Shown: positions 1 to 8,479, counted from the stretch's first letter. The stretch: DNA of 46,052 nt from Acidobacteriaceae bacterium (GCA_031296355.1 JARLFX010000066.1:1-46052); one strand, 5' to 3'. Numbers and translations: made by a program. Notes: a model not told the origin generated them from the sequence alone.

Positions 1-359
1 TAGCCGTCGGTGCCGGTGGCGACGATGTAGCTCTTGAGCATTTTGTTCTGTGTTTCTTTGGTGAAGGGCGCACCGTTGGCGGCGAGCAGGTCGGCGAGGG
101 CGACGCCGGAGTAGGTTTCGTCAAGTTTGCTATGGATATTGCGCACGGTGACGCTCTTATGGGGCAGGGCGGCGAGCTGTGCGAGGGTGAGCGTGACAGT
201 CTTGCCGGCGATGACCAGCGTGAGGCTGGTAGAGGGGACGGCAGCTTTCTTTTCCATCATGCCGGGTTTGGCCATGGGCTTATCCATGGGCATGGACATC
301 TGGGCGGCGGCGGGGAGGCTGACGAGGGCGGCGGCGAGTGCGAGGGTGGCGAGGCGCAT
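1..359 (-). CDS. Secreted molybdopterin-fold protein, partial
   Basis: The 3' end lies outside the window; 119 residues are visible from ATG at 359. The N-terminus is a signal peptide (MRLATLALAAAL, cleavage near PAAAQ), followed by a Met/Lys/Pro-rich linker (about residues 20-40). The segment after it (LTLAQLAALPHKSVTV, then YSGVALADLLAANGAP and YIVATGTDGY) resembles the start of the sulfite-oxidase-type molybdopterin-binding fold, as found in small periplasmic proteins. The cofactor-binding cysteine is not in the visible part, so catalysis cannot be judged. It is divergent from nuoI, with about 120 bp between them. Confidence 0.6.
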   Translation of the reverse strand, partial: MRLATLALAAALVSLPAAAQMSMPMDKPMAKPGMMEKKAAVPSTSLTLVIAGKTVTLTLAQLAALPHKSVTVRNIHSKLDETYSGVALADLLAANGAPFTKETQNKMLKSYIVATGTDG

Positions 360-480
360 AACCTATCGTAAACCCGAGTGGCGCGAGGGCGGTTCCAGGG
401 GCCTTGGCATGCCCAGGATGGCGGCTGGGGAATCCGGAAGAGACAGGTGGATTCCGGCGGGGCTTTTGTATACTGGATGT

Positions 481-984
481 ATGGCCATCGTGCGCAATAT
501 CGCGGCAATTGCAAAGGGAATGAGCATCACCTTCAGGGAGATGTTCCAGCCGATTCAGGTAGAGAATTATCCCGATGGACCGGGTCCCATGCGTGGCGCC
601 AAGTTCCAGGAGCGCTTCCGTGGGAAGCACCAGCTGCAGCGCGATGAAAACGGGCTGGAGAAGTGCGTGGCATGCTTTCTGTGTGCGGCGGCGTGCCCGT
701 CAAACTGCATTTACATTGAGGCAGATGAGAATACGGAGACCAAGCGAATCTCCAGCGCGGAGCGGTACGCCAAGGTCTACAACATCGATTACAACCGTTG
801 CATCTTCTGCGGTTATTGCGTGGAAGCGTGCCCGACGGATGCAATCACGCACGGACACGGCTTTGAGCTGGCAAGCCTGAACGCGACCAACCTGGTGATG
901 CGCAAGGAAGACCTGCTGGTGCCGATGCCGGCCATGCCGGACAAGATCGATTCGCCGCAGGAAGTCGCAGAAATTCTTTCGTAA
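481..984 (+). CDS. nuoI: NADH-quinone oxidoreductase subunit I (NuoI)
   Basis: This 167-residue protein is the peripheral-arm subunit of respiratory complex I that carries two [4Fe-4S] clusters. Both cysteine sets are intact: C62-x2-C65-x2-C68-x3-C72 and C107-x2-C110-x2-C113-x3-C117, each ending in CP. The N-terminal amphipathic stretch (GMSITFREMFQP) and the ENYPDGPGPMRG segment are typical of NuoI. I chose ATG 481 because the protein then starts like other NuoI; longer in-frame extensions upstream have no NuoI character. No other nuo gene flanks it: a minus-strand secreted protein lies upstream and methionine synthase follows after 92 bp. Confidence 0.93.
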   Translation: MAIVRNIAAIAKGMSITFREMFQPIQVENYPDGPGPMRGAKFQERFRGKHQLQRDENGLEKCVACFLCAAACPSNCIYIEADENTETKRISSAERYAKVYNIDYNRCIFCGYCVEACPTDAITHGHGFELASLNATNLVMRKEDLLVPMPAMPDKIDSPQEVAEILS

Positions 985-1076
985 ACAGTTTGCAATGTTG
1001 CATGGAGAGTCGCGAGAGCGGCTCTGAGTGGTTTGCTTTGAGCGTGCAAACAAAACCGAAGTTGCTGAAGGCGGAT

Positions 1077-2168
1077 ATGACGCAAACTGACCAACATCCT
1101 CTGCAGAAGATACTCAAGAGCCGAATCGCCATCATTGATGGAGCGATGGGCACGACGATCCGCACCTACGGGATGAAGGAAGCTGACATCCGTGGGGAGC
1201 GGTTCAAGGATTCTACGAAGGACTTGCTGAACAACGGCGACCTGTTCTCGCTGACGCAGCCTAAGATGATCTGCGACATCCATCGCCGGTTTCTGGAGGC
1301 GGGCGCGGACATCATCGAGACGAATACGTTCGGCGCGACCAGCATTACGCAGAGCGAATTCTTCGTAGACGATCCGCGGGAGCATGGGGGACGGAAGGAT
1401 CCGGAGTTTTACCAGAAGATCATTGAGGATGCGTCGTTGAGCCAGTTGGCGTGGGAGATCAATGAGCAGTCGGCGAAGCAGTGCAGGGAGTGGGCTGACC
1501 GGGTGGGCAATGAGACCGGGCGACAGCGGTTCGTGGCTGGGTCGATTGGGCCGCTGACGGTGTCGCTCTCAAACTCGCCCGACGCGGATGACGCGGGCTT
1601 CCGGGTAGTGACGTTTGACCAGGTGAAGACGGCGTATGCAGAGCAGGTGCGTGCACTGATCTCGGGGGGAAGCGATCTGCTGATCGTGGAGACGATCTTC
1701 GATTCGCTGAATGCGAAGGCGGCGCTGGTGGCGATTCGCGAAGTGTTTGATGCGGATGGCAAGGAACTGCCGGTGATGATTTCGGCGGCGGTGGGGCGCG
1801 GCGGTGAGACGCTGATCTCGGCGCAGACGACGGAGGCGTTCTGGAATGCGGTGAAGCATGTGAAGCCGCTGTCTGTGGGGTTGAACTGCTCACTGGGGCC
1901 GGACCTGATGTATCCATTTTTGAGTGAGCTTGCGGAGAAGGCGGACGTGGCGATCTCGTGCTATCCGAACGCAGGCCTGCCGAATCCGCTGTCGGAGACA
2001 GGGTTTGACCTGGGGCCGCCGGACATGGCGCGCTTCCTTGGCAACTTTGCGAAGGATGGGCTGATCAACATTGCCGGCGGATGCTGCGGCAATACGCCGG
2101 AGCACATTGCAGCTATCGCGAAGGCGCTTGAGGGCGTGGCTCCGAGAACGTGGGAGAGCAGAGCATGA
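1077..2168 (+). CDS. metH: Methionine synthase, homocysteine-binding module (split MetH, part 1)
   Basis: This 363-residue protein matches only the N-terminal homocysteine S-methyltransferase domain of cobalamin-dependent methionine synthase. It binds homocysteine through zinc and accepts the methyl group from methylcobalamin. The barrel start ([10 protein letters not shown]) and the three zinc ligands C271 (GLNCSLGP), C336 and C337 (GGCCGNTP) are present. ATG 1077 follows a GAAGG-type ribosome site; the frame is open further upstream, but that part looks non-coding. The stop overlaps the start of the next ORF as ATGA, so the two halves are probably translationally coupled. In E. coli both are one polypeptide of about 1,227 residues. 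A broken gene is unlikely, since both parts keep all key residues. Confidence 0.92.
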   Translation: MTQTDQHPLQKILKSRIAIIDGAMGTTIRTYGMKEADIRGERFKDSTKDLLNNGDLFSLTQPKMICDIHRRFLEAGADIIETNTFGATSITQSEFFVDDPREHGGRKDPEFYQKIIEDASLSQLAWEINEQSAKQCREWADRVGNETGRQRFVAGSIGPLTVSLSNSPDADDAGFRVVTFDQVKTAYAEQVRALISGGSDLLIVETIFDSLNAKAALVAIREVFDADGKELPVMISAAVGRGGETLISAQTTEAFWNAVKHVKPLSVGLNCSLGPDLMYPFLSELAEKADVAISCYPNAGLPNPLSETGFDLGPPDMARFLGNFAKDGLINIAGGCCGNTPEHIAAIAKALEGVAPRTWESRA

Positions 2169-4873
2169 GCATAGCCACAGAGACAAAGCCACTGCGGCTT
2201 TCCGGGTCGCAGCCGTTCACGCAGCAGCCTGGCGTGTACATCATGATCGGCGAGCGGACCAATGTGGCTGGGTCGCCGAAGTTCGCCCGGCTGATCAAAG
2301 AAGGCAAGTACGAAGAAGCGGTGAGCGTGGCGCGGCAGCAGGTGGAGAATGGCGCGAACGTGATCGATATCTGCATGGACGAGGGCATGATCGACGGCGT
2401 GGCCGCGATGACGCGCTACCTGCAGTTGCTGGCGAGCGAGCCGGAGGTGGCGAAGGCGCCGTTCATGGTGGACTCTTCGAAGTGGGAGGTCATTGAGGCG
2501 GGGCTGAAGTGCCTGCAGGGCAAGGGTATTGTGAACTCGATCTCGCTGAAGGAAGGCGAGGCGAAGTTCCGCGAGAATGCTGCCAAGGTGATGAAGTATG
2601 GCGCGGCAGTGGTGGTGATGGCGTTTGACGAGAACGGGCAGGCCGCGACGTATGCAGAGAAGATTCGCATCTGCGAGCGGGCATACAAAATTCTGGTGGA
2701 CGAGGTAGGATTTCCGCCGGAAGACATCATCTTTGACCCGAACATCCTGACCGTGGCGACGGGCATGGAGGAGCACAACAACTATGCGGTGGACTTCATC
2801 AACGCGACGCGCTGGATCAAGGCGAACCTGCCCCATGCGAAGGTGAGCGGTGGCGTCTCGAATATCTCGTTCAGCTTCCGCGGCAATAACAAGGTTCGCG
2901 AGGCGATGCACTCGGCGTTTCTGTACCACGCGATTGCGGCGGGTATGGACATGGGCATTGTGAACGCCGGAATGCTGGAAGTCTACGAAGAGATCGATCC
3001 TGAACTGAAGGTGCTGGTCGAGGATGTGCTGCTGAACCGCCGGCCCGATGCGACGGAACGTCTGGTGGAGTTTGGCGAAAAGCTGAAGGATGTTGGCCTG
3101 GAAGTACACGAGAAAAAGGCCGAAGAGTGGCGCAATGGAACGGTAGAGGAACGGCTTTCGCACGCGCTGGTGAAGGGTATCGACGCGTACATCGAGATCG
3201 ATGCGGAAGAGGCGCGGGTGAAGCTGGGGCGGCCGCTGCTGGTGATCGAAGGTCCGCTGATGGCGGGGATGAGCGTGGTGGGCGATCTGTTTGGCGCAGG
3301 CAAGATGTTTCTGCCGCAGGTGGTGAAGTCTGCCCGGGTGATGAAGAAGGCCGTGGCGCATCTGACGCCGTACATGGAAGCGGAAAAGGCTGCGATGATT
3401 GCGGCTGGCGAAGTGGTGAAGGCGCAGGGCAAGATACTGCTGGCGACGGTGAAGGGCGATGTGCACGACATCGGCAAGAACATTGTGGGCGTGGTGCTGG
3501 CCTGTAATAACTACGACGTGATCGACCTGGGCGTGATGGTCTCTTGCGAGAAGATACTGGAGCGCGCAAAAGCGGAGAAGGCCGACATGATTGGGCTGAG
3601 CGGGCTGATCACGCCTTCGCTGGATGAGATGGTGCATGTGGCGAAGGAGATGGAGCGGCAGGGGTTCACCGTGCCGCTGCTGGTTGGCGGTGCGACGACG
3701 AGCCGCGCGCATACGGCGGTGAAGATCGCGCCGCACTACAGCCAGCCGGTGGTGCATGTGCTGGACGCGAGCAGGGCAGTGCCGGTGACGACGAGTCTGC
3801 TGAGCGATGACGGTAAGGAAGAGTTTGTGGTGCAGCACCGCGCGGATTACGAGGCGCTGCGCAAGGCACATGCAGCCCCACGCCGCAGCGTGTTGCCGAT
3901 CGAGACGGCGCGGGCGCGGCGAACTCCAATTGTGTGGCGCGCGGAAGACCTGGCAGTGCCTGAGTTTACCGGGGTGCGCGTGCTGGAAGATTTCTCGCTG
4001 GCGACGCTGCGCGAGTACATTGACTGGTCGCCTTTCTTTCACACATGGGGATTGAAGGGAATCTATCCGCGGATATTTGAGCATGAGGAGCAGGGAGCGG
4101 AGGCGCGCAAGATATTTGCCGACGCGAATGCGCTGCTGAACGAGATCATTGCGAAGAAACTGATCACGGCGCGAGGCGTGTACGGATTCTTCCCGGCCAG
4201 CGCGGTGGGCGACGATATCGAGTTGTACACGGACGGCACACGGACGCAGGTGCTGGACCGCTTTCATTTTCTGCGGCAGCAGGCTGACCGCGAAGGCAGT
4301 GAGCCGTGCCGTTCGCTGGCGGACTTCATTGCACCGAAGGAAACGGGGCTGGCGGATACGATTGGCGCATTCGCCGTGACCAGCGGCATTGGGCTGAAGG
4401 AGCTGTGCGACCGGTTCCGCGCTGAGAATGACGATTACAACGCGATCATGGCTGAGGCGATTGCAGATAGGCTGGCGGAGGCCTTTGCCGAGTGCCTGCA
4501 CAAGCAGGTGCGAGATGAGTGGGGCTATGGACGGACGGAAGGGCTGAGCCCGGCGGAACTGATCCAAGAGAAGTACCGCGGAATACGACCGGCGCCGGGC
4601 TATCCGGCGTGCCCTGACCATACGGAGAAGGGCACCATCTGGCGGCTGCTGGATGTGCAGGCGAAGACGGGGATGCAGATTACGGAGTCGTTTGCGATGT
4701 GGCCGGGGTCGAGTGTGAGCGGGATTTATTTTGCTCATCCGGAGTCGCGGTATTTCAGCCTGGGGAAGATCGGCCGCGACCAGGTTGAGGATTATGGCGA
4801 GCGGAAGGGCATGAGCTTGGCCGAGGTAGAACGCTGGCTGGGGCCGAACCTGAACTACGATCCGGCGGGATAA
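2165..4873 (+). CDS. metH: Methionine synthase, folate, cobalamin and activation modules (split MetH, part 2)
   Basis: This 902-residue protein carries the rest of MetH. Order: methyltetrahydrofolate-binding barrel (about 20-320; GERTNVAGS, then [12 protein letters not shown]), cobalamin cap helices (325-415), cobalamin-binding Rossmann domain (420-560) with lower ligand H434 in GDVHDIGKN, and the SAM-dependent reactivation domain (about 580-900; [15 protein letters not shown]). The activation domain is complete, so reductive remethylation should work as in E. coli. ATG 2165 gives a 4-base overlap with the upstream homocysteine module; GTG 2150 is a less likely start. The two proteins must associate to complete the catalytic cycle. 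No cobalamin riboswitch is visible upstream of part 1. Confidence 0.94.
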   Translation: MSIATETKPLRLSGSQPFTQQPGVYIMIGERTNVAGSPKFARLIKEGKYEEAVSVARQQVENGANVIDICMDEGMIDGVAAMTRYLQLLASEPEVAKAPFMVDSSKWEVIEAGLKCLQGKGIVNSISLKEGEAKFRENAAKVMKYGAAVVVMAFDENGQAATYAEKIRICERAYKILVDEVGFPPEDIIFDPNILTVATGMEEHNNYAVDFINATRWIKANLPHAKVSGGVSNISFSFRGNNKVREAMHSAFLYHAIAAGMDMGIVNAGMLEVYEEIDPELKVLVEDVLLNRRPDATERLVEFGEKLKDVGLEVHEKKAEEWRNGTVEERLSHALVKGIDAYIEIDAEEARVKLGRPLLVIEGPLMAGMSVVGDLFGAGKMFLPQVVKSARVMKKAVAHLTPYMEAEKAAMIAAGEVVKAQGKILLATVKGDVHDIGKNIVGVVLACNNYDVIDLGVMVSCEKILERAKAEKADMIGLSGLITPSLDEMVHVAKEMERQGFTVPLLVGGATTSRAHTAVKIAPHYSQPVVHVLDASRAVPVTTSLLSDDGKEEFVVQHRADYEALRKAHAAPRRSVLPIETARARRTPIVWRAEDLAVPEFTGVRVLEDFSLATLREYIDWSPFFHTWGLKGIYPRIFEHEEQGAEARKIFADANALLNEIIAKKLITARGVYGFFPASAVGDDIELYTDGTRTQVLDRFHFLRQQADREGSEPCRSLADFIAPKETGLADTIGAFAVTSGIGLKELCDRFRAENDDYNAIMAEAIADRLAEAFAECLHKQVRDEWGYGRTEGLSPAELIQEKYRGIRPAPGYPACPDHTEKGTIWRLLDVQAKTGMQITESFAMWPGSSVSGIYFAHPESRYFSLGKIGRDQVEDYGERKGMSLAEVERWLGPNLNYDPAG

Positions 4874-5035
4874 TCAGCTTGAGCAGGGCGAATATCGTCC
4901 GGTGGAAAAGGCTATGAACGGCAGGTAAAATAGCGCGAGACTCCGTACCTGGGGCTTGACGAAAACGGCAGTGCAGCATACGGGCCGGGCTGGTGAAGCC
5001 TGCGTCTGCATGTATTTTGAGACCGAGGAAATCAG

Positions 5036-5392
5036 ATGAAAAAGTGCATTTTGCATGTTTGCAGCCGCGAAATGCTGAGGCCGCTGCGCGACCAGATTTT
5101 GCGATTGAATGGGTTTGAGGTGGATTCATGCCTGAAGGCGTTGGACGGGCTTTCGATGTTCTGGGCGAAGCCGTACGACCTGGTGCTGATCGACGTGGAA
5201 GGCGAAGCGGCGATTACAGCCGCGGAGCACATGTGCAGCGAGATCAAGACGGCGCAGCCGGAGCAGCGGGTAGCATTTGTGTGCAACTGGCGGGTGGCGC
5301 TGCTGACGGATTGCCCGGATGAGATCCTGCGGACGGAGTTCAATCCAGAGGCTTTTGTGCAGGGCGTGACGGAGATGATAAATCCTGCGTAG
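5036..5392 (+). CDS. Degenerate receiver-domain protein
   Basis: A 118-residue single-domain protein with the layout of a two-component receiver: a first beta strand (KKCILHVCS), a central strand ending in an acidic residue (YDLVLIDVEG, D53), and a late strand RVAFVCNW. The usual N-terminal acidic pair is replaced by HVCSRE, and no Lys-Pro is seen near the end, so phosphorylation is doubtful. It may be a pseudo-receiver working by protein contact. ATG 5036 follows GAGGAAATCAG, a good ribosome site. It stands alone, 160 bp after metH, and is followed by a strong terminator. No partner kinase is nearby. Confidence 0.6.
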   Translation: MKKCILHVCSREMLRPLRDQILRLNGFEVDSCLKALDGLSMFWAKPYDLVLIDVEGEAAITAAEHMCSEIKTAQPEQRVAFVCNWRVALLTDCPDEILRTEFNPEAFVQGVTEMINPA

Positions 5393-5450
5393 GTTTGGCG
5401 TAGTGTTTGGCTGGATGTGAGATAATAGTATTTAGAGATTGAATATCAAA

Positions 5451-5480
5451 CGGGCGGGCCTTCGGGCGCCGCCCGTTTTT
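5451..5480 (+). terminator. Intrinsic terminator with UUCG tetraloop
   Basis: CGGGCGG (5451-5457) pairs with CCGCCCG (5469-5475). An inner GCC/GGC stem closes a TTCG tetraloop, and TTTTT follows. It lies between the receiver-like gene and the glucosaminidase gene, so it ends the upstream transcript. Confidence 0.88.
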
Positions 5481-5495
5481 ATTTGGGGGCGAGGG

Positions 5496-5954
5496 ATGAC
5501 GAAGGTGGAGTTTTTGGCGAAGGCCGTGGCGGCGGCGCGGGCGGCGGGGCATGTTTGGCCGGAGTATGCGGCGTGCGAGGCGGCGCTGGAATCGGGCTGG
5601 GGCGGGTCAGCGCTGGCGGTGCAGGGGAACAATCTGTTTGGGCAGAAACAAGCGCATCCGCCGCTGGCGGGGACGGAGACGCTGGAGCTGCCGACGCGGG
5701 AGTTTCTGCATGGCGAGTGGGTAACGGTGGGGGCGAAGTGGGTGAAATTCGCGGACTGGAGCGCGTGCTTTGCGGGGCGGATGCGGGTGCTGCGCGGGCT
5801 GAGCGCGGGCTATCCGCACTATGCCGCGGCGTTGCAGGCAGCGACGGGGGAGGAGTTTGTGCGGGAGGTGTCAAAGAGCTGGTCGACCGATCCGGGGCGG
5901 GCGGAGAAGGTGCTGGGAGTTTGGAGGGGGAATTTTGGGGTGAAGGCGGCTTGA
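5496..5954 (+). CDS. Glucosaminidase-domain peptidoglycan hydrolase
   Basis: A 152-residue single-domain protein of the glycoside hydrolase 73 type (FlgJ C-terminal, LytG-like), which cleaves peptidoglycan glycan strands. The signature region is clear: EAALESGWGGSALA with probable catalytic E32, then GNNLFGQK, then the aromatic end SWSTDPGRAEKVLGV. There is no signal peptide, membrane segment or cell-wall-binding domain. It therefore resembles phage endolysin-type stand-alone domains, although no phage genes are near. ATG 5496 follows GGGGGCGAGGG; an in-frame start at 5439 would run through the terminator and is rejected. It is a single gene between a terminator and the SAM riboswitch. Confidence 0.8.
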   Translation: MTKVEFLAKAVAAARAAGHVWPEYAACEAALESGWGGSALAVQGNNLFGQKQAHPPLAGTETLELPTREFLHGEWVTVGAKWVKFADWSACFAGRMRVLRGLSAGYPHYAAALQAATGEEFVREVSKSWSTDPGRAEKVLGVWRGNFGVKAA

Positions 5955-6046
5955 GAGTGGGGTGGCAGATCAGTTGCATATCGGACTGATTTGGGGTTAA
6001 ATAGGGACAATCAAGTTTGTTCCATCGCAAGATGGGCAGGCCTGAG

Positions 6047-6164
6047 TTTCATGAAGAGTGGCTGAGGGACGAGCCCTGTGACGCCACGACAACCGGCTTG
6101 AAGCGTGCTTCTGCGTTTCGGGCGTCCGGTGTCAACTCTCTCCTGGGTAACGGGGAACATGAGA
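6047..6164 (+). promoter_or_regulatory. SAM-I (S-box) riboswitch aptamer
   Basis: The conserved S-box core is readable in order: TTTCATG (P1, 5' strand), AAGAGTGGCTGAGGGACG, AGCCCTGTGACGCC, ACAACC, a variable P3, then CGGTGTCAACTC and the closing CATGAGA (6158-6164), which pairs with TTTCATG (one G-U). This class binds S-adenosylmethionine and normally switches methionine and cysteine genes off. It precedes a terminator and the threonine-synthase-like gene at 6301. Confidence 0.9.
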
Positions 6165-6166
6165 TT

Positions 6167-6203
6167 CGGGGTGCGCAAACAGAAGCGTATCTCGCGATTT
6201 TTT
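6167..6203 (+). terminator. Riboswitch-controlled intrinsic terminator
   Basis: CGGGGTGCGC (6167-6176) pairs with GCGTATCTCG (6185-6194), ten pairs with three G-U, around the loop AAACAGAA, followed by CGA and T6 (6198-6203). The end of P1, GAGAT (6161-6165), can instead pair with ATCTC (6189-6193) inside the terminator. The SAM-bound form (P1 plus terminator) and the read-through form therefore exclude each other, as in an OFF switch. Confidence 0.65.
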
Positions 6204-6300
6204 GATCATCCAAGCAACGGCAACCGCATATGCGGTTTCTGCCGTACCCATGAAGAGACAGTCACAGGCTTTGCAACTCATCCATTCGGAAAGAATTGGG

Positions 6301-7578
6301 ATGACGACCTTTGCGTGTACCTATGAACTGCGCTGTCAGGAGTGTGGACGCTCCTATGGCAATCAGCCGCTGACCATCTGCGACGAGTGTTTTTCTCCGC
6401 TGGAGGTCTGCTACGACATCGACTCTGCCAAGGGTATTGTGACGCGGGAGTCGATTGCTGCGGGGCCGGCGAATATCTGGCGCTATGTGGCGCTGCTGCC
6501 GGTGCCGAAGGGCTTCCAGCCCGATCTGCCGGTGGGCTTTACGCCGCTGGTGCGGGCGCCCAGGCTGGCGGCGAAGGTCTTCGAGGGCGGGTCGGAGACG
6601 CTGTACGTGAAGAACGATGCGGTGTGTATGCCGACGCTGAGCTTCAAGGACCGCGTGGTGGCGGTGGCGCTGGCCAATGCGAAGGCGTTCGGGTTTGAGA
6701 CAGTGGGGTGCTCATCTACGGGCAACCTGGCGAATGCTACGGCGGCGCAGGCGGTGCGGCTGGGGCTGAAGGCATGCATCCTGGTGCCGGCGGATCTGGA
6801 GCAGGCGAAGATCCTGAATACGCAGGTATATGGCGCGCGGCTGGTACGCATCGACGGAAACTACGACCATGTGAACCGGCTGTGCTCGCAGATCGCGGAC
6901 CAGTACAACTGGGGATTTGTGAATGTGAACCTGCGACCGTACTACTCCGAGGGGTCGAAGACGGTGGGGTACGAGATTGCAGAACAGCTAGGCTGGAAGC
7001 TGCCGGATAACGTGGTGTGTCCGATGGCGGGTGGGTCGCTGATCCGCAAGATCAAGAAGGCGTTTGGCGAGCTGATACAGCTTGGACTGGTGGAAGCGAA
7101 GGACGTGAAGTTCTTCGGCGCGCAGGCGACGGGATGCTCGCCGATCTCGACGGCAGTGAAGGCGAACACCAATGAGGTGGAGCCGCAGAGGCCGCACACG
7201 ATTGCGCGCTCGCTGGCGATCGGCAACCCGGCGGACGGGCCGTATGCTTCGAAGATGATTCGCGAAACGGGCGGCTGGGCTGAGGACGTGAGCGACGAGG
7301 AAGTGGTGGAGGGAATCCAGCTGCTGGCCGAGACGGAAGGTATCTTCACGGAGACGGCAGGTGGCGTGACGACGAGCGTGACGCAGAAGCTGGTGCGCCA
7401 GGGGCGCATCCGCGCAGAGGAGACGACGGTAGTCTGCATTACCGGCAACGGATTGAAGACTACAGACGTAATGCAGGGCAAGTATGCGAACGAACGCGCG
7501 GTGAAGCCGCGGATGGCAGACTTTGCCGAATACATGAACGAGCTGGACAGCGAGAAAGAAGAGACCTATGCCCATTAA
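6301..7578 (+). CDS. Threonine-synthase-like PLP enzyme, SAM-riboswitch controlled
   Basis: This 425-residue fold-type II PLP enzyme has an N-terminal zinc ribbon (C12-x2-C15 and C27-x2-C30). Its PLP lysine is K116 in TLSFKDR; other motifs are SSTGNLANATAAQA, a glycine-rich phosphate loop (PMAGGSL) and the C-terminal GNGLKTTD. Threonine synthase converts O-phosphohomoserine to threonine, and annotation pipelines would call this ThrC. Two facts argue for another role: the SAM riboswitch upstream, and the CysO-like carrier gene overlapping its 3' end by 11 bases. I infer it may add sulfur from the carrier to phosphohomoserine, giving homocysteine. Plain threonine synthase remains possible. ATG 6301 follows GGAAAG at 7 bases and lies after the terminator; ATG 6250 lacks a ribosome site. 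Confidence 0.85.
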   Translation: MTTFACTYELRCQECGRSYGNQPLTICDECFSPLEVCYDIDSAKGIVTRESIAAGPANIWRYVALLPVPKGFQPDLPVGFTPLVRAPRLAAKVFEGGSETLYVKNDAVCMPTLSFKDRVVAVALANAKAFGFETVGCSSTGNLANATAAQAVRLGLKACILVPADLEQAKILNTQVYGARLVRIDGNYDHVNRLCSQIADQYNWGFVNVNLRPYYSEGSKTVGYEIAEQLGWKLPDNVVCPMAGGSLIRKIKKAFGELIQLGLVEAKDVKFFGAQATGCSPISTAVKANTNEVEPQRPHTIARSLAIGNPADGPYASKMIRETGGWAEDVSDEEVVEGIQLLAETEGIFTETAGGVTTSVTQKLVRQGRIRAEETTVVCITGNGLKTTDVMQGKYANERAVKPRMADFAEYMNELDSEKEETYAH

Positions 7579-7849
7579 GATTATTTTGCCGACCGCATTT
7601 ACCAAGCACACAGAAGGCACAAAGCAACTGGATTCGAACGCAAAGGACCTGGACGGACTGGTAGCAGACCTGGAGACGGCATTCCCGGCGCTGGGTGCAA
7701 ATATCAAGGATGAAAGCGGCAAGCTGCGGCGCTTCATCAACGTGTATGTGAACGACGAGGATATTCGCTTCCTGGGCGCGGAGAAGTATGCGTTTCAGGA
7801 TGGCGATGAGGTGATGCTGATTCCGTCAATCGCGGGCGGGTCGTGCTAG
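7568..7849 (+). CDS. CysO-like sulfur carrier protein (MoaD/ThiS fold)
   Basis: This 93-residue beta-grasp protein is much like mycobacterial CysO: GKLRRFINVYVNDEDIRFLG, then DGDEVMLIPSIAGG. Carriers of this family are adenylated and thiocarboxylated on a C-terminal Gly-Gly and then hand sulfide to a partner enzyme; CysO serves the PLP enzyme CysM in cysteine synthesis. Here the Gly-Gly (90-91) is followed by Ser-Cys, so two residues must be removed first. QbsE of Pseudomonas, trimmed by a JAMM protease, is a precedent. No protease or E1-like enzyme is in the window. ATG 7568 overlaps the enzyme gene by 11 bases, which implies coupled translation and a shared pathway. Confidence 0.88.
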   Translation: MPIKIILPTAFTKHTEGTKQLDSNAKDLDGLVADLETAFPALGANIKDESGKLRRFINVYVNDEDIRFLGAEKYAFQDGDEVMLIPSIAGGSC

Positions 7850-7897
7850 TCGGTATCGCACCTACGGCGCTCGGTTGTTGATGGGATTAGCAGGCCC

Positions 7898-7944
7898 AGC
7901 CCTGCCGGGCTAGGCTCACGTTTGGGGACACGGCCCTACGGGCC
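7898..7944 (+). terminator. Two small GC hairpins after the sulfur-carrier gene
   Basis: AGCCC/GGGCT (7898-7902 with 7907-7911) and GGCCC/GGGCC (7932-7936 with 7940-7944) form two short hairpins 50-95 bases after the stop. Neither is followed by a T tract, so they may be a Rho-type 3' end or just intergenic repeats. The rest of 7850-8051 shows nothing else. Confidence 0.3.
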
Positions 7945-8051
7945 TGGATGTTTATGGCGAGAGGGCACGATTGTGAACCTGGAGGTTTTGGGATACAGCC
8001 ATGCGGGGCTGAATGAGTTTGTAGCGTGCTCAAGATGACAGGGTTGCAAAT

Positions 8052-8078
8052 GATGCGGTGGCTTGTGGCCACCGCATC
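8052..8078 (-). terminator. Hairpin downstream of the DUF3309 gene
   Basis: GATGCGGTGG (8052-8061) pairs perfectly with CCACCGCATC (8069-8078) around a 7-base loop. It begins 19 bases after the stop of the minus-strand DUF3309 gene. There is only a weak T stretch on that strand, so terminator function is likely but not certain. Confidence 0.5.
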
Positions 8079-8096
8079 GTTGCGTTGAGCGGAAGT

Positions 8097-8252
8097 TCAG
8101 ATGCGGCCCATGACGAGCAGGATGATGACGATGAGTACGACGAGGCCGAGGCCGCCGCTGGGATAGTATCCCCAGCCCGAACTGTAGGGCCACGCGGGAA
8201 TGGAGCCAATCAGCATCAGGATGAGAAGGATGAGAAGAACTGTGCCCAGCAT
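8097..8252 (-). CDS. DUF3309-type small membrane protein
   Basis: A 51-residue protein starting MLGTVLLILLILMLIG, then IPAWPYSSGWGYYPSGG and a second hydrophobic segment ending LLVMGRI. This is the full pattern of the DUF3309 family: two membrane segments joined by a Trp/Tyr/Gly-rich loop. Its function is unknown. The AAAGGA-like ribosome site is not obvious, but the preceding bases (GAGGACACTTAT) carry GAGGA 7 bases before ATG. It is a single gene, divergent from the lmo0937-like gene. Confidence 0.85.
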   Translation of the reverse strand: MLGTVLLILLILMLIGSIPAWPYSSGWGYYPSGGLGLVVLIVIILLVMGRI

Positions 8253-8479
8253 ATAAGTGTCCTCGTAAAAGCAATATGAACCGAATGTTCCAAATGGATA
8301 GATGCAAGCGAGGGAGGCCGTGTTAGCCGTAGAGGAAAGATATATTGAAGTACTCTCGAAGATTCAGGGGCGGGCGAGCAAATTGTGACGGTCGAAGGCA
8401 ACGTTAGGCGAGCAATACAGCTCTCATGGAATGGGTTCGCAGCGGTTGCGAATTACTTTGCAGTCCATGGGGTCAGATC

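Noticed and set aside
1961..4738. Long open frame (925 codons) opposite metH on the minus strand
   Set aside because: It is the complement of a clearly real gene, has Arg/His/Leu-rich content typical of reverse frames in GC-rich DNA, and no recognisable domain.
5496..5954. Glucosaminidase as part of a prophage lysis cassette
   Set aside because: No holin, spanin, tail or integrase gene is nearby; flanking genes are housekeeping.
6017..6205. Small open frame across the riboswitch
   Set aside because: It overlaps the SAM aptamer exactly, so the constraint is on RNA structure, and the peptide has no family features.
6301..7578. Simple threonine synthase as the final call
   Set aside because: It is kept as an alternative, but the SAM riboswitch and overlapping sulfur-carrier gene make a sulfur-related role at least as likely.
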